From assembly GCF_013030265.1 (NCBI RefSeq), contig NZ_WPZQ01000005.1, positions 62,001-126,000 on the forward strand: a stretch of DNA of 64,000 nt, read 5' to 3'. This DNA comes from Ruegeria arenilitoris. Its GTDB lineage: Bacteria > Pseudomonadota > Alphaproteobacteria > Rhodobacterales > Rhodobacteraceae. The first letter of the stretch is position 1. Each line of letters begins with the position of its first letter. Shown piece by piece: positions 43,887 through 52,976 of the stretch. The notes below the pieces were generated by a model. That model made no database searches, had not been told where the DNA came from, and saw nothing but the letters and a program-made list of their open reading frames with translations. The translations under genes and the position numbers were made by a program.

Positions 43887-44539
43887 TTAGGCCCTTTCTA
43901 CTGACACTGGCGATAGCTTCGCTTAGTGGGTGCGCAGGCTTGGGGACCCTGAAGCAGGCGTCGAAACCCAACGACCTGTATCTACTGACACCCAAAAGCA
44001 CGTTTTCATCTTCGCTTCCGCGTATTCGAAAACAGATAGTGGTGGAGGAACCGACAGCGACGGCTGCGGTCAACACCGATCAGATCGCGATCCAGCCGAC
44101 ACCGCTGCAGGTGCAATATCTGCCGCGTGCACGCTGGGTGGATCGCGCGCCACTTATCGTTCAGTCCCTGTTGGTAGAAAGCTATGAGAACAGCAACAAA
44201 GTAGCTGCAGTCGGCAAATCCACCGTTGGGCTACGCGCAGACTATCTCGTTGTTCCAGATTTGCGTGAGTTCCAGGGGATCGTCATTGCTCAAGACGGGA
44301 ACTCAAGAACGATCCAGATCGAAGTTCGCCTGAACATCAAAATCATCGACGAATTTGAAGACCAGATCATAGCCTCCAGCTCGTTCGAAGAAAAAGTTGT
44401 ATCCGCCAGCGAAAAGACACCCGATCTGGTCAGAGCATTTGATCTGGCACTGGGTCGGACAATGCGGGATGCAGTCGAGTGGAGTGTACGCAAGATCAAC
44501 ACGCACGCGGCCAACAATCCAAGACCATCCATCAACTAG
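43883..44539 (+). CDS. ABC-type transport auxiliary lipoprotein (PqiC-like)
   Basis: A 218-residue lipoprotein with a signal peptide ending in the lipobox LSGC (Cys17). The mature part begins CAGLGTLKQASKPNDLYLLTP and belongs to the ABC_trans_aux (PqiC/YmbA) family, which docks at the outer membrane end of MCE systems. It replaces the MlaC/MlaA partners, which are absent here. It overlaps mlaD by 4 bases and ends the operon at a hairpin. Confidence 0.88.
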   Translation: MIRPFLLTLAIASLSGCAGLGTLKQASKPNDLYLLTPKSTFSSSLPRIRKQIVVEEPTATAAVNTDQIAIQPTPLQVQYLPRARWVDRAPLIVQSLLVESYENSNKVAAVGKSTVGLRADYLVVPDLREFQGIVIAQDGNSRTIQIEVRLNIKIIDEFEDQIIASSSFEEKVVSASEKTPDLVRAFDLALGRTMRDAVEWSVRKINTHAANNPRPSIN

Positions 44540-44553
44540 TACAGATGTAGCGC

Positions 44554-44575
44554 GGCTGCCGCCTGAGCGGCAGCC
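44554..44575. terminator. Bidirectional terminator-like hairpin
   Basis: A perfect GC-rich 9-base-pair stem (44554-44562 with 44567-44575) with a CTGA loop between the convergent lipoprotein and VWA genes. It serves either strand; T runs are absent. Confidence 0.6.
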
Positions 44576-44583
44576 AATGAGCA

Positions 44584-46509
44584 TTATTGCGAGAGCGTCT
44601 CTGCCAAGCGCATCAGGGTGACGGCCTCAGCCCGGTAGCCAAAGGGATCAGTACCTTTGGACTCGTTGGCTAGGGCAATCGCATCGTCATAGGACCATTC
44701 GCCAAGATACTCTCCCCCCCGCAGCAATTGCCCAAACCCGGCAATCGCATAGGAAAAGCGGACATCATCGTTCGATACCCCCTGCCCCAATAGGATTGGC
44801 TGTTCAATCAGCTGACTATCCGTTGCCCCGGGTGATTTGTAACGCAGCTTGAGATACCCAAGCTCCTCTGATCCCTCGGGTGCCGTTTCGGTCGCATAAC
44901 GCAGGGGACCATTGCGGATTGCATCCGAACCAACTGGCGTCACTTCGTAAATTGCGGTGACAGAATGGCCGGCGCCGATATCACCCGCATCAACCTTGTC
45001 ATTCGAGAAATCCTCACGTCGCAAAGCACGGGTTTCATATCCGATCAGACGATATTCCGCGATCTGGGCTGGATTGAACTCGACCTGAATTTTCACGTCA
45101 TTGGCAATCGGAAACAAAGCACCGGTTAGCTGATCAACCAGAACCTTCCGCGCCTCTCCCAATGTGTCGATATAGGCGGCTTGACCGTTACCATGCTGCG
45201 CCAGCGCCTGCATCGTGGCGTCATCCAGATTACCGCGACCAAAGCCCAGAACGCTGAGGAATGTACCGCTGTCACGCTTTTTCGCGATGAAGTCTTCAAG
45301 CGCATCGGGATCCGAAAGTCCGACGTTGAAATCACCATCCGTCGCCAGAATGACCCGCGTCACTTCCCCATCCGATGCCATACCTTCAGCCACCTGATAG
45401 GCTTGCTGCAAGCCTGCCTGACCAGCGGTCGAGCCACCGGCCTCAAGCTGTTCCAGGGCTGACAGGATCTTAGTGCGTTCAGATGCCGATGTCGGCTCCA
45501 GCACCTGACCCGCGCTGCCGGCGTAGGTCACGATCGAGACCTGATCCGCGGGCAGCAACTCGGACAACAACAGGCGGAACGATTGCTTGAGCAAAGGCAG
45601 CTTGTTTGCGTCCTGCATCGAGCCTGAGGTGTCGATCAGGAAGACCAGATTCAGCGGCGGGCGATCATCAATCTCGGGCATCGCGCCCTGAATGCCGATG
45701 TGAACAAGCTGTGTTCCTTCATTCCAAGGCGTCGGCGTCACGGTGATCGTCGGCCTGAATGGCACATCCCCTTCGGGCGCCGGATAGGAATAAGGAAAAT
45801 AGTTCACCATTTCTTCGACCCGAACCGCGTCTTTCGGAGGCAGATGGCCACTCATCAGCGAGGATCGGACGATCGAGTAAGATGCCGTATCAACATCGAT
45901 AGAAAACGTGGAAACCGGATCTTCGGCAGTAACTTTCAATGGATTGGTTTCGCCGTTGGAGAAAGCTTCGGTATTTTGCTCTGGCGCGATGCTCGGTTCA
46001 ACAACGCCCCCTAGCAAACCGGCAGTGGTCCCACCTTGCGCCGCAAATCCCTGCACCCGTTTGGAAGATGGCGCTATCGCCTCTTCAACTGCAAGCGGGG
46101 CTTCAACAACGGGTTCTTCCAACGCGACTTCTGGCAGTTCATCAGCAAGGTCAGTCTCGGAAGACAAAGCCGACACCTGCGGTGCAGCCGCTCTGTTTTC
46201 AGACCGGGATGTTGGATTCACCATGATATCCCGCGTTTGCGGGACAATCATGACAAGGGCAACCGCGGCAACTGCAGTCGTCGCAGCCAATGCGCCACGA
46301 TGTGAGAGGGCATTCAACATGGATTTCGCTCCTTCTGTCACGCGAGCCAAAAAGCCTCGCTCGACAGTGGGACGCGTCCCGACGCGCGATCCTTGGATTT
46401 GGGCAAAACTTTTCTGCGCCATATCCAGATTTTCGGACCGACGTTTGGCATCAGGCGCGGGCATTGCCGCATCCATCAGGGTTTTCAGATCATCGAGCTC
46501 ATCACTCAT
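44584..46509 (-). CDS. Membrane-anchored von Willebrand factor A domain protein (YfbK-like)
   Basis: A 641-residue protein. A cytoplasmic head (1-70) is followed by one membrane helix (about 71-90), an Ala/Glu-rich periplasmic linker, a VWF_N-type domain (about 190-260; STFSIDVDTASYS), a VWA domain with MIDAS DTSGS at 293-297, and a C-terminal DUF3520-like part. It resembles E. coli YfbK. The gene overlaps the ECF sigma gene by 8 bases; the cytoplasmic head could hold the sigma factor as an anti-sigma would, with the VWA part sensing envelope state. That is inference. The ATG at 46509 has GAGGAG upstream. Confidence 0.88.
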   Translation of the reverse strand: MSDELDDLKTLMDAAMPAPDAKRRSENLDMAQKSFAQIQGSRVGTRPTVERGFLARVTEGAKSMLNALSHRGALAATTAVAAVALVMIVPQTRDIMVNPTSRSENRAAAPQVSALSSETDLADELPEVALEEPVVEAPLAVEEAIAPSSKRVQGFAAQGGTTAGLLGGVVEPSIAPEQNTEAFSNGETNPLKVTAEDPVSTFSIDVDTASYSIVRSSLMSGHLPPKDAVRVEEMVNYFPYSYPAPEGDVPFRPTITVTPTPWNEGTQLVHIGIQGAMPEIDDRPPLNLVFLIDTSGSMQDANKLPLLKQSFRLLLSELLPADQVSIVTYAGSAGQVLEPTSASERTKILSALEQLEAGGSTAGQAGLQQAYQVAEGMASDGEVTRVILATDGDFNVGLSDPDALEDFIAKKRDSGTFLSVLGFGRGNLDDATMQALAQHGNGQAAYIDTLGEARKVLVDQLTGALFPIANDVKIQVEFNPAQIAEYRLIGYETRALRREDFSNDKVDAGDIGAGHSVTAIYEVTPVGSDAIRNGPLRYATETAPEGSEELGYLKLRYKSPGATDSQLIEQPILLGQGVSNDDVRFSYAIAGFGQLLRGGEYLGEWSYDDAIALANESKGTDPFGYRAEAVTLMRLAETLSQ

Positions 46510-47044
46510 TGGCAAGCTCCTCTTGTTTCATGGCACGCAGGCGTTTGCGAACCTCGGATAAACGCCAGGACACCGTACCTTCTGACACGTCCAGGACATT
46601 TGCTGCCTGTGCGTGTGTCATGTCATCCTCCAATGTCAGCGCCAGCGTTTCACGCAACTCGTCCGGAAGGGAGTTCATTGCCTGCTGCAGCCAGTTCATC
46701 GCCTCGGTCGCCTCTGCCGCTTCTGCCCTTCGCATCTGTTCAACATCGCCCCACCCCGTTGCGGCCCGATCCCGGCTGGCCTGTCGCCGACGCGCATCTT
46801 CAGCAGCGTTGACGACGACACGGTAGAGCCATGTTGTGAATTTGGCCTGCGCTCGGAACCCTGCGATCTTGGCAGGTAAGGCCGCACAGATGTCCTGTGT
46901 CAGATCCTCGGCTGCTTCTGCCCGTCCCGTTAACCGAAAGGCCAACCGAAACATGCGATCATAGTGACGCGCAAGCAGGGTGGCGAACGCATCCGCGTCA
47001 CCACCAGCAGCAGCCTTGGCCAGGTCTTCATCCGAAGTCATCAT
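46502..47044 (-). CDS. ECF RNA polymerase sigma factor
   Basis: About 180 residues with sigma-70 region 2 (about 15-80; DAFATLLARHYDRMFRLAFRLTG, AEDLTQDICAAL) and region 4 (about 115-170; LPDELRETLALTLEDDMTHAQAANVLDVSEGTVSWRL). No region 3, hence group 4 (ECF). Several ATGs crowd the start; 47044 is used because GAG lies at a usable distance, and 47050 or 47041 are possible. It is cotranscribed with the VWA protein, which may be its regulator. The regulon is unknown. Confidence 0.9.
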   Translation of the reverse strand: MMTSDEDLAKAAAGGDADAFATLLARHYDRMFRLAFRLTGRAEAAEDLTQDICAALPAKIAGFRAQAKFTTWLYRVVVNAAEDARRRQASRDRAATGWGDVEQMRRAEAAEATEAMNWLQQAMNSLPDELRETLALTLEDDMTHAQAANVLDVSEGTVSWRLSEVRKRLRAMKQEELANE

Positions 47045-47119
47045 TCGCATCTCGAACAGTAAGACGCAGGCCAACCCCCGATCCTTGGCACCGGACGGAA
47101 ATTATTTCTTCGACTTAAC

Positions 47120-48700
47120 TCAGAAATGGCTGGCCGTGGCTTTCTGCCAGTCCGCAGCGTAGAGTTCGGGAACCGCATCCCCCAGCAAAGCCCCGTCATC
47201 GATAAAGCTATATAGCTCAGCGTATGAATGTTCCCGTTCATCCGCCGTGCGACGGCGTATATCGGATGGACGCAGATCGGATACTTTTTCTTTACCCATG
47301 GCTCCCAGAATTTCTCGAAAGCTTTCCAGCGTTGAGTCGTGAAAACGGTGCACCCGCTTGCGTTTCTGGGGAACATTCACCGCGCGACCCCGGATCGGGT
47401 CTTGCGTTGCCACGCCAGACGGGCAGCGGTTGGTGTTGCAATGCAAGGCCTGAATACAGCCCACCGCAAACATCATGGCGCGCGCCGCGTTACACATGTC
47501 GGCACCCAATGCGAATTTCTCGATCATGTCATAGCCGGTTGCGACCTTGCCAGAACAGATCACCCTGATTTTATCACGCAGACCTACCCCTCGCAGGCAG
47601 TTGTTGACGAAAATCAAAGCCTCGTTCAGCGGCACACCCAAACGGTTGGTGAATTCAACAGGTGCAGCCCCGGTGCCGCCTTCAGCTCCATCAACGGTGA
47701 TGAAATCGGGCAAGATACCCGTTTCCAGCATCGCCTTGCAGATCGCCATAAACTCGGATTGGTTACCAATGCAAAGCTTGAACCCGACGGGCTTGCCACC
47801 GGACATTTCCCGCAGATGCTGAACAAAGTGCATCAAACCTGTCGGGCCCTCAAACGCAGAATGGATTGGAGGCGAGATTACATCCTGATGCGCAGGTACG
47901 CCCCGGATTTCGGCAATTTCCTCATCCACCTTAGCTGCAGGCAGTACCCCACCATGAGATGGTTTGGCCCCCTGCGACAGCTTGATCTCAATGGCCTTTA
48001 CGATGTCTTTCTTGGCTTTTTCCGCGAATTTGTCCTTGTCAAAACCCCCATCGGGTCTGCGGCATCCAAAGTAACCTGTGCCAATCTGCCAGATGATATC
48101 GCCACCTTCAGCCAGGTGATGCGGCGAAAGCCCGCCTTCGCCGGTGTTATGTGCGAACCCTCCGTCTTTGGCCCCACCATTCAGCGCCTTGATGGCATTT
48201 GCGCTGAGCGCTCCGAAACTCATGGCTGAGACGTTCAGGCGCGAGGCGTTATAGGGTTTTTCGCACTGTGGACCGCCCAACATGATGCGTTCTTCGGATT
48301 CCGGCACATCCTTGGGCGCAAGCGAATGGTTCGCGCGGTGATAGCCGACGGTCATGATGTCGTACTGGGTGCCAAAAGCCTGCGTATCTACCTGCCCTTT
48401 TGCCCGCGAATAGACCAACGCGCGCACGATCCTGTTGAACGGGCGGCCGCTTTCGTTGGTTTCCACAAAGTACTGCCGGATTTCGGGGCTCACAAATTCC
48501 AGCATGTAGCGAAAGTGGCCCAAAACAGGGTAGTTATTCAGCACGTTGTGCTTGGTGGTCAGCATGTCATAGAGCCCGACCACGGCGTATGGGATCAAAA
48601 TGATCAGCAACCAGTGAGCGGGCGGCCAGTAGAGCCCCAATATCAATGTCAGAGGCAGCACCACATAGGTCACCGCGTAGTATATTCTGCGTACAATCAT
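47120..48700 (-). CDS. FMN-binding glutamate synthase family protein, membrane-anchored
   Basis: A 526-residue protein: two hydrophobic helices at the N-terminus (about 10-45), then the GltB central FMN domain (about 110-490). Signatures are MSFGALSANAIKALNGGA, TVDGAEGGTGAAPVEF and the 3Fe-4S cysteine cluster CIQALHCNTNRCP. It lacks the glutaminase domain of full GltB (about 1500 residues), so it is not a complete glutamate synthase. Such stand-alone proteins are widespread and mostly uncharacterised. The gene lies 24 bases behind the PoxB-like gene on the same strand. Confidence 0.88.
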   Translation of the reverse strand: MIVRRIYYAVTYVVLPLTLILGLYWPPAHWLLIILIPYAVVGLYDMLTTKHNVLNNYPVLGHFRYMLEFVSPEIRQYFVETNESGRPFNRIVRALVYSRAKGQVDTQAFGTQYDIMTVGYHRANHSLAPKDVPESEERIMLGGPQCEKPYNASRLNVSAMSFGALSANAIKALNGGAKDGGFAHNTGEGGLSPHHLAEGGDIIWQIGTGYFGCRRPDGGFDKDKFAEKAKKDIVKAIEIKLSQGAKPSHGGVLPAAKVDEEIAEIRGVPAHQDVISPPIHSAFEGPTGLMHFVQHLREMSGGKPVGFKLCIGNQSEFMAICKAMLETGILPDFITVDGAEGGTGAAPVEFTNRLGVPLNEALIFVNNCLRGVGLRDKIRVICSGKVATGYDMIEKFALGADMCNAARAMMFAVGCIQALHCNTNRCPSGVATQDPIRGRAVNVPQKRKRVHRFHDSTLESFREILGAMGKEKVSDLRPSDIRRRTADEREHSYAELYSFIDDGALLGDAVPELYAADWQKATASHF

Positions 48701-48724
48701 TTTGTTCTCCCTAGGTGACGCTGA

Positions 48725-50470
48725 TCAGAGCGTGGCCTTGAGTTCCTTGACCCAGTTATCCCATTGTGCGTGGTCGCCTTTGGCCAGCAGGATGCCCTCT
48801 TTCAGTTTAGACATGCCAAATCCCCAGGCCATCTTGCTGTCGATATGCGGCGGCATCACCAACTCTCCGGGGGTTACCATGGCGTCGATGATAAAGGGTT
48901 TGGGGCTGGCCTTGGCCTGAGCGATCGCATCTTTGATATCGGCCGCGTGTTCGACCCGAACACCGTCACCGCCACAAACCTTGGCGTATTCGGCAAAGTC
49001 CGGGTTCACAAGATCAGTCGCAGCCGGGTTCAGTGGGTAGCCCGACACCTCCATCTCCATCTTCACGAAACCCAGTGTCTGGTTGTTGAACACGATCACC
49101 TTGATCGGCCAGTCATAGCGCACAGCCGTCACAAAATCCTGCATCGACATGCCAAACCCGCCATCCCCGCAGAAGGTCCAGACCTCACGGCTCGGATCAA
49201 GTGCAGCGGCACCCAATGCGGAAGGCAGGCCCGAGCCTAAGGAGGAGTGGTTGAAGGATCCCACCATCCGGCGTTCGCCGTGCATCCGTGTCTGCCGCGC
49301 AACCCAGACGGTGCATTCACCAATATCCATGGCAAACACCGCATCATCAGAGGCCTGATTGGAAATTTCCCGCGCAAACAGCTGCGGATGCAGCGGTTCA
49401 GCATCCCGTTCCAGACTGGCATCCTTGTCCTGCTGCTTCAGCCATTTGGTGCACAGCTTGACCTGATGATCGGCAAACTTGCGATCTGCCTTGGCATCTA
49501 CCTTTGGCAACAACAGATCCAGCGTCGCCCCAACATCCCCCAACAAGCCCGAGGCTATTGGCGCACGGCGGCCCAGATGTTCAACATTTCGATCGATCTG
49601 AATGATCTTAGCCTTTTCCGGCAGGAACCATTCATAGGGGAAATCTGTCCCCAACATGACAAGCACATCGCAGTCACGAACGGCATGATAACCGCCCGGA
49701 TTGCCGATTAAGCCGGTCATCCCGACAACATTCGGGTCGTCATAGTCGAAGATGTCTTTGCTTTTTAGAGAATGCGCAATCGGTGCGTTCAACTTTTCGG
49801 ACAGCGCAAGAACCTTGTCTTTTGCGTCGCGACATCCGACACCGGCAAACAGGGCGACTTTTTTGCCTGCGTTGATGAGTTCGGCGGCACGATCAATTTC
49901 ACATGCAGGCGGGATCAGGATTGAGGGGTGTTTGAGGATCGGATGGAACTGATGCAGGCTGGGTACCTGTTGTTCTGAAACATCAATCGGCAGTTCGATC
50001 CGCACCACCTCGCGATTGATCAGGGCGCGCTGAACCGCAATCTGTGCCAGACGGGGCATCTGATCCGGAGTGTGGATCACGGCCTGAAAACCACAGACAT
50101 CTTCGAAAACCTTCTCGAGATTGACCTCCTGATGGTAACCAGTGCCGCGTTCGCGATGTGCAATCTGACCAGTAATGGCCACGACCCCGGCCCCCTCGCG
50201 CCGCGCATTGTAAAGTCCATTGATCAGGTGCAACGCCCCCGGCCCCACTGTACCGGCACAAATCCCTATGCCCCCTGTCAGATGAGATTGGGCGTAGGCC
50301 GCATAGGCCGCGTTCTCTTCATGCCGGACGCCAATCCACTCGAACCGGTCATCGCTGCGCATCACTTCGAGCAGCGGATTGAGCGCATCCCCGGTTACGC
50401 CGAAGATCTGCCGCCCCCCTGCATCTGCCAGAATGTCCAGCAACACTTTGCAAACAGAATTGGATGTCAT
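48725..50470 (-). CDS. Thiamine diphosphate-dependent enzyme (pyruvate oxidase/PoxB-like)
   Basis: A 581-residue ThDP enzyme of the acetohydroxyacid synthase/pyruvate oxidase group. The catalytic Glu51 is in RHEENAA, GTVGPGALHLINGLYNA is the conserved N-terminal block and GDGGFGMSMQDF...FNN the ThDP/Mg motif. Length is close to E. coli PoxB (572). PoxB oxidises pyruvate to acetate and CO2 with transfer to quinone, but acetolactate synthase-like activities cannot be excluded. The ATG at 50470 with an AGGGCAGG site is preferred over a longer frame. Confidence 0.85.
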   Translation of the reverse strand: MTSNSVCKVLLDILADAGGRQIFGVTGDALNPLLEVMRSDDRFEWIGVRHEENAAYAAYAQSHLTGGIGICAGTVGPGALHLINGLYNARREGAGVVAITGQIAHRERGTGYHQEVNLEKVFEDVCGFQAVIHTPDQMPRLAQIAVQRALINREVVRIELPIDVSEQQVPSLHQFHPILKHPSILIPPACEIDRAAELINAGKKVALFAGVGCRDAKDKVLALSEKLNAPIAHSLKSKDIFDYDDPNVVGMTGLIGNPGGYHAVRDCDVLVMLGTDFPYEWFLPEKAKIIQIDRNVEHLGRRAPIASGLLGDVGATLDLLLPKVDAKADRKFADHQVKLCTKWLKQQDKDASLERDAEPLHPQLFAREISNQASDDAVFAMDIGECTVWVARQTRMHGERRMVGSFNHSSLGSGLPSALGAAALDPSREVWTFCGDGGFGMSMQDFVTAVRYDWPIKVIVFNNQTLGFVKMEMEVSGYPLNPAATDLVNPDFAEYAKVCGGDGVRVEHAADIKDAIAQAKASPKPFIIDAMVTPGELVMPPHIDSKMAWGFGMSKLKEGILLAKGDHAQWDNWVKELKATL

Positions 50471-50683
50471 GACCTGCCCTCTGGTAGCGGACCCTGCGGT
50501 GCCGTTTCGATACCAATCGTGGAGTATCTTGGGGTAGAATTGCAAGAGTTTGAACCGGTTACAGCCATAGCAAGCGGATTCGTGAACGCTCGCCAGCCGG
50601 TCGATCCTGACCCAGAGCGGTTGATCCGGGTTCAGGCAGACGGTATGCCAAAGGCAACTTGAGGCTGAGCAAGGTTTTCATCA

Positions 50684-51091
50684 GTGGCAAAAACGGCAAC
50701 TGCATTCAGGGAACGCGCCTTGATGTATACGGCCGTTTTTGTGGGCGGTGCAGCAGGTTCGTTGTTGCGCGAAGCGTTCTCTCTCGAAATCCCCGGCGCC
50801 CCGTTTCTGACCGCCACTTTCGGCATCAACATTGTGGCCTGTTTCATTCTGGGATGGCTTTATGCGATCCGGCACAAAGTTCATGCACATGTCTTGCATC
50901 TGGGTGCAGTGGGATTTTGTGGTGGGCTGTCCACCTTTTCATCGTTTGTAGCTGAGCTTGAGCGTATTGCAGAAACCAATGGCTGGGCTGTGATCATCGC
51001 GCTGGCCGCCGAGATCATAGTGGGTCTCGCTGCTGCCATGCTTGGTGAAGCCATCGGCCGTACATTTCATTCCGAACGGCCACCCGAATGA
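50684..51091 (+). CDS. crcB: CrcB/Fluc fluoride channel, first copy
   Basis: A 135-residue membrane protein with four predicted helices. GGAAGSLLRE is the N-terminal Gly-rich/Arg block and GGLSTFSSFVAE the TFSS motif of the fluoride pore. CrcB exports fluoride. The GTG start has AAGG upstream; an ATG at 50723 (Met14) is an alternative. It overlaps the second copy by 4 bases. Tandem copies usually form an antiparallel heterodimer. No fluoride riboswitch was seen upstream. Confidence 0.92.
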   Translation: MAKTATAFRERALMYTAVFVGGAAGSLLREAFSLEIPGAPFLTATFGINIVACFILGWLYAIRHKVHAHVLHLGAVGFCGGLSTFSSFVAELERIAETNGWAVIIALAAEIIVGLAAAMLGEAIGRTFHSERPPE

Positions 51092-51450
51092 ACGATCTGT
51101 ATCTGCATACAATGTTTGGCCTCGGCGGCGGTCTGGGAGCGGTGTTGCGACACTGGATCGCGCTTCGAGTGACTCATGACCTACCCTTTTCCACCCTCAT
51201 CGTAAATGTCCTTGGCAGTCTGCTGCTTGGGGTTTGGATCGGTTATCTCGGTGGACCGGTCGAGATGGGCGAAGAGCAAAAGCGCCTTGTCTTTGGCTTT
51301 TGTGGCGGGTTCACGACATTCTCCAGCTTCGCTTATCAATCGCTTCAATTACACCGGGAACGCACCATAGCACTTGCCGCAGGCAACATTCTTCTCAGTC
51401 TTGCGCTGTGTTGGATTGCCCTGTGGCTTGGCCTGTTCCTGATGCGTTAA
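51088..51450 (+). CDS. crcB: CrcB/Fluc fluoride channel, second copy
   Basis: A 120-residue, four-helix protein with GLGGGLGAVLRHW near the N-terminus and GGFTTFSSFAYQ, the pore motif with the two conserved Phe. It is the partner of the first copy, and the shared 4-base overlap suggests balanced translation for a heterodimer. Its end overlaps the convergent DHA2 transporter end by 4 bases. Confidence 0.93.
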   Translation: MNDLYLHTMFGLGGGLGAVLRHWIALRVTHDLPFSTLIVNVLGSLLLGVWIGYLGGPVEMGEEQKRLVFGFCGGFTTFSSFAYQSLQLHRERTIALAAGNILLSLALCWIALWLGLFLMR

Positions 51451-52976
51451 TGCGCGTGAACTGTGGCTTGCGTGCCCGGCTTTGGCGCCTTGCAAAAGAA
51501 CAATAGCGGTATGGTGGCCAGCGCCAGCAAGCCCAGATTATTGAACACTGTCAGATATGAGATCAGCTCAGCCTGACGCGATATTTCCTGACCCAGAATG
51601 GCCGCGCCCTGAGCACTGTCCGGCGTCAACCCAAGCGGTTCCAGATAGGCCTGCGCTGCCGGATTGTAGGGCGTCACATTCTGGCTGAGGTTGGCCGTGT
51701 TCGTCTGTAATCCGCGCACGACCCAGGTTCCGACCAGCGCGATGCCAACCGAAGAGCCAAGCTGGCGTGTTACGTTGAACAATCCCGAAGCCTCGTCCTG
51801 CCGACGCTGGCTGATGCTTTCAAAAGCGAGGATCGACAAGGGAACAAAGACCAGCCCCATGCCCAGGCCACTGACCGCGCCGGGCCATGCCAATTGCCAG
51901 AAACCCGCGTTCAGATTGAGCATACCCAGCATGAAGTTTCCGATTGCCGTCAGCAAAAGACCCAAACCTGCCAGTACGCGGGGGTCAAAGCGGGTTACCA
52001 AAACCGAACCCGTGACAACCATCGAAGCCCCGGCTGCGATACCGCGCGGAATGAACAGATGCCCGGATTCGATGACGGGATAGTCCAGCAGGCTCTGAAC
52101 AAAGGTCGGCAGGATCGCGATGCCACCGAACAGGGACACAGCAAAACCGGCAATGATCAGATTGGACAGGGCAAAGTTGCGATCCGCAAACAGGCGCAGA
52201 TCAACGATCGCACCCTTTTTCGTCACGGCATGGATAATGAACCCAAGCGTTCCGAGAAGCGAAGCGATAACGGCCACCTGAATGACACGAGACGACAACC
52301 AGTCTTTGGTCTCACCCTGATCGAGCACGAATTGCAGACAGCCGATGCCAATTGCGAGCATGGCCAGACCCGCCCAGTCGATTTTTACATCATCGGTTTC
52401 ATCATCGGGCAACTCACCGGCCAGCAACAACAGCGCCATCGCCGCAACGGGCAGATTGACGAAGAATACCATGCGCCACGAAAAATATTCGGTCAGAATG
52501 GCACCCACCGTCGGGCCAAGGACCGGTGCTACAACGACGCCAAGACCGAAAACCGCCATCGCTTGACCACGTTTTTCGCGCGGGAACGCATCGAACAGAA
52601 TGGATTGCGACAGCGGGATCAGAAAAGCGCCAAACATGCCTTGGGCCAGACGGAACACCACGATGGTCTCAAGGCTCCACGACAGACCGCACATCACGGA
52701 CATTGTCGCAAACCCTGTTACTGCAGTCAGGATCAATCGCCGCCGCCCAACGCGCCGGGCCACAAACCCGGTGAGCGGCATGATCACGACGGCGGAAACG
52801 ATATAGCTGGTCAGGATCCACGTCGCCTGATCGGTGGTTGCCCCAAAAGCAGCCTGAATATGGGGCAGCGCAACATTGACGATGGTGCTGTCCAACACCT
52901 CGAGCATGGCACTGAGTACAACGGCGACTACGATGACCGGGTTAACCCGGCCAGCGGCGGCACCTGCCATTGTCAT
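51447..52976 (-). CDS. emrB: DHA2 family MFS drug efflux transporter (EmrB-like)
   Basis: A 509-residue transporter with 14 predicted membrane helices. LDSTIVNVALPHIQ in helix 1, TDQATWILTSYIV and GPTVGAILTEYFSWRMVFFVNLPV are EmrB/QacA signatures. It pairs with the HlyD-type protein whose gene overlaps it by 4 bases, giving a tripartite pump when combined with a TolC-like channel encoded elsewhere. Substrates are usually hydrophobic drugs, uncouplers or fatty acids. Confidence 0.9.
   Translation of the reverse strand: MTMAGAAAGRVNPVIVVAVVLSAMLEVLDSTIVNVALPHIQAAFGATTDQATWILTSYIVSAVVIMPLTGFVARRVGRRRLILTAVTGFATMSVMCGLSWSLETIVVFRLAQGMFGAFLIPLSQSILFDAFPREKRGQAMAVFGLGVVVAPVLGPTVGAILTEYFSWRMVFFVNLPVAAMALLLLAGELPDDETDDVKIDWAGLAMLAIGIGCLQFVLDQGETKDWLSSRVIQVAVIASLLGTLGFIIHAVTKKGAIVDLRLFADRNFALSNLIIAGFAVSLFGGIAILPTFVQSLLDYPVIESGHLFIPRGIAAGASMVVTGSVLVTRFDPRVLAGLGLLLTAIGNFMLGMLNLNAGFWQLAWPGAVSGLGMGLVFVPLSILAFESISQRRQDEASGLFNVTRQLGSSVGIALVGTWVVRGLQTNTANLSQNVTPYNPAAQAYLEPLGLTPDSAQGAAILGQEISRQAELISYLTVFNNLGLLALATIPLLFFCKAPKPGTQATVHAH

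Noticed and set aside
47120..48700. Glutamate synthase large subunit (gltB)
   Set aside because: The glutaminase and C-terminal GXGXG domains are missing; only the FMN part and an added membrane anchor are present.
50471..50683. Possible fluoride riboswitch upstream of the crcB pair
   Set aside because: The conserved GG-N-GATGG start and pseudoknot strands of the crcB motif are not visible; isolated GC-rich repeats do not suffice.
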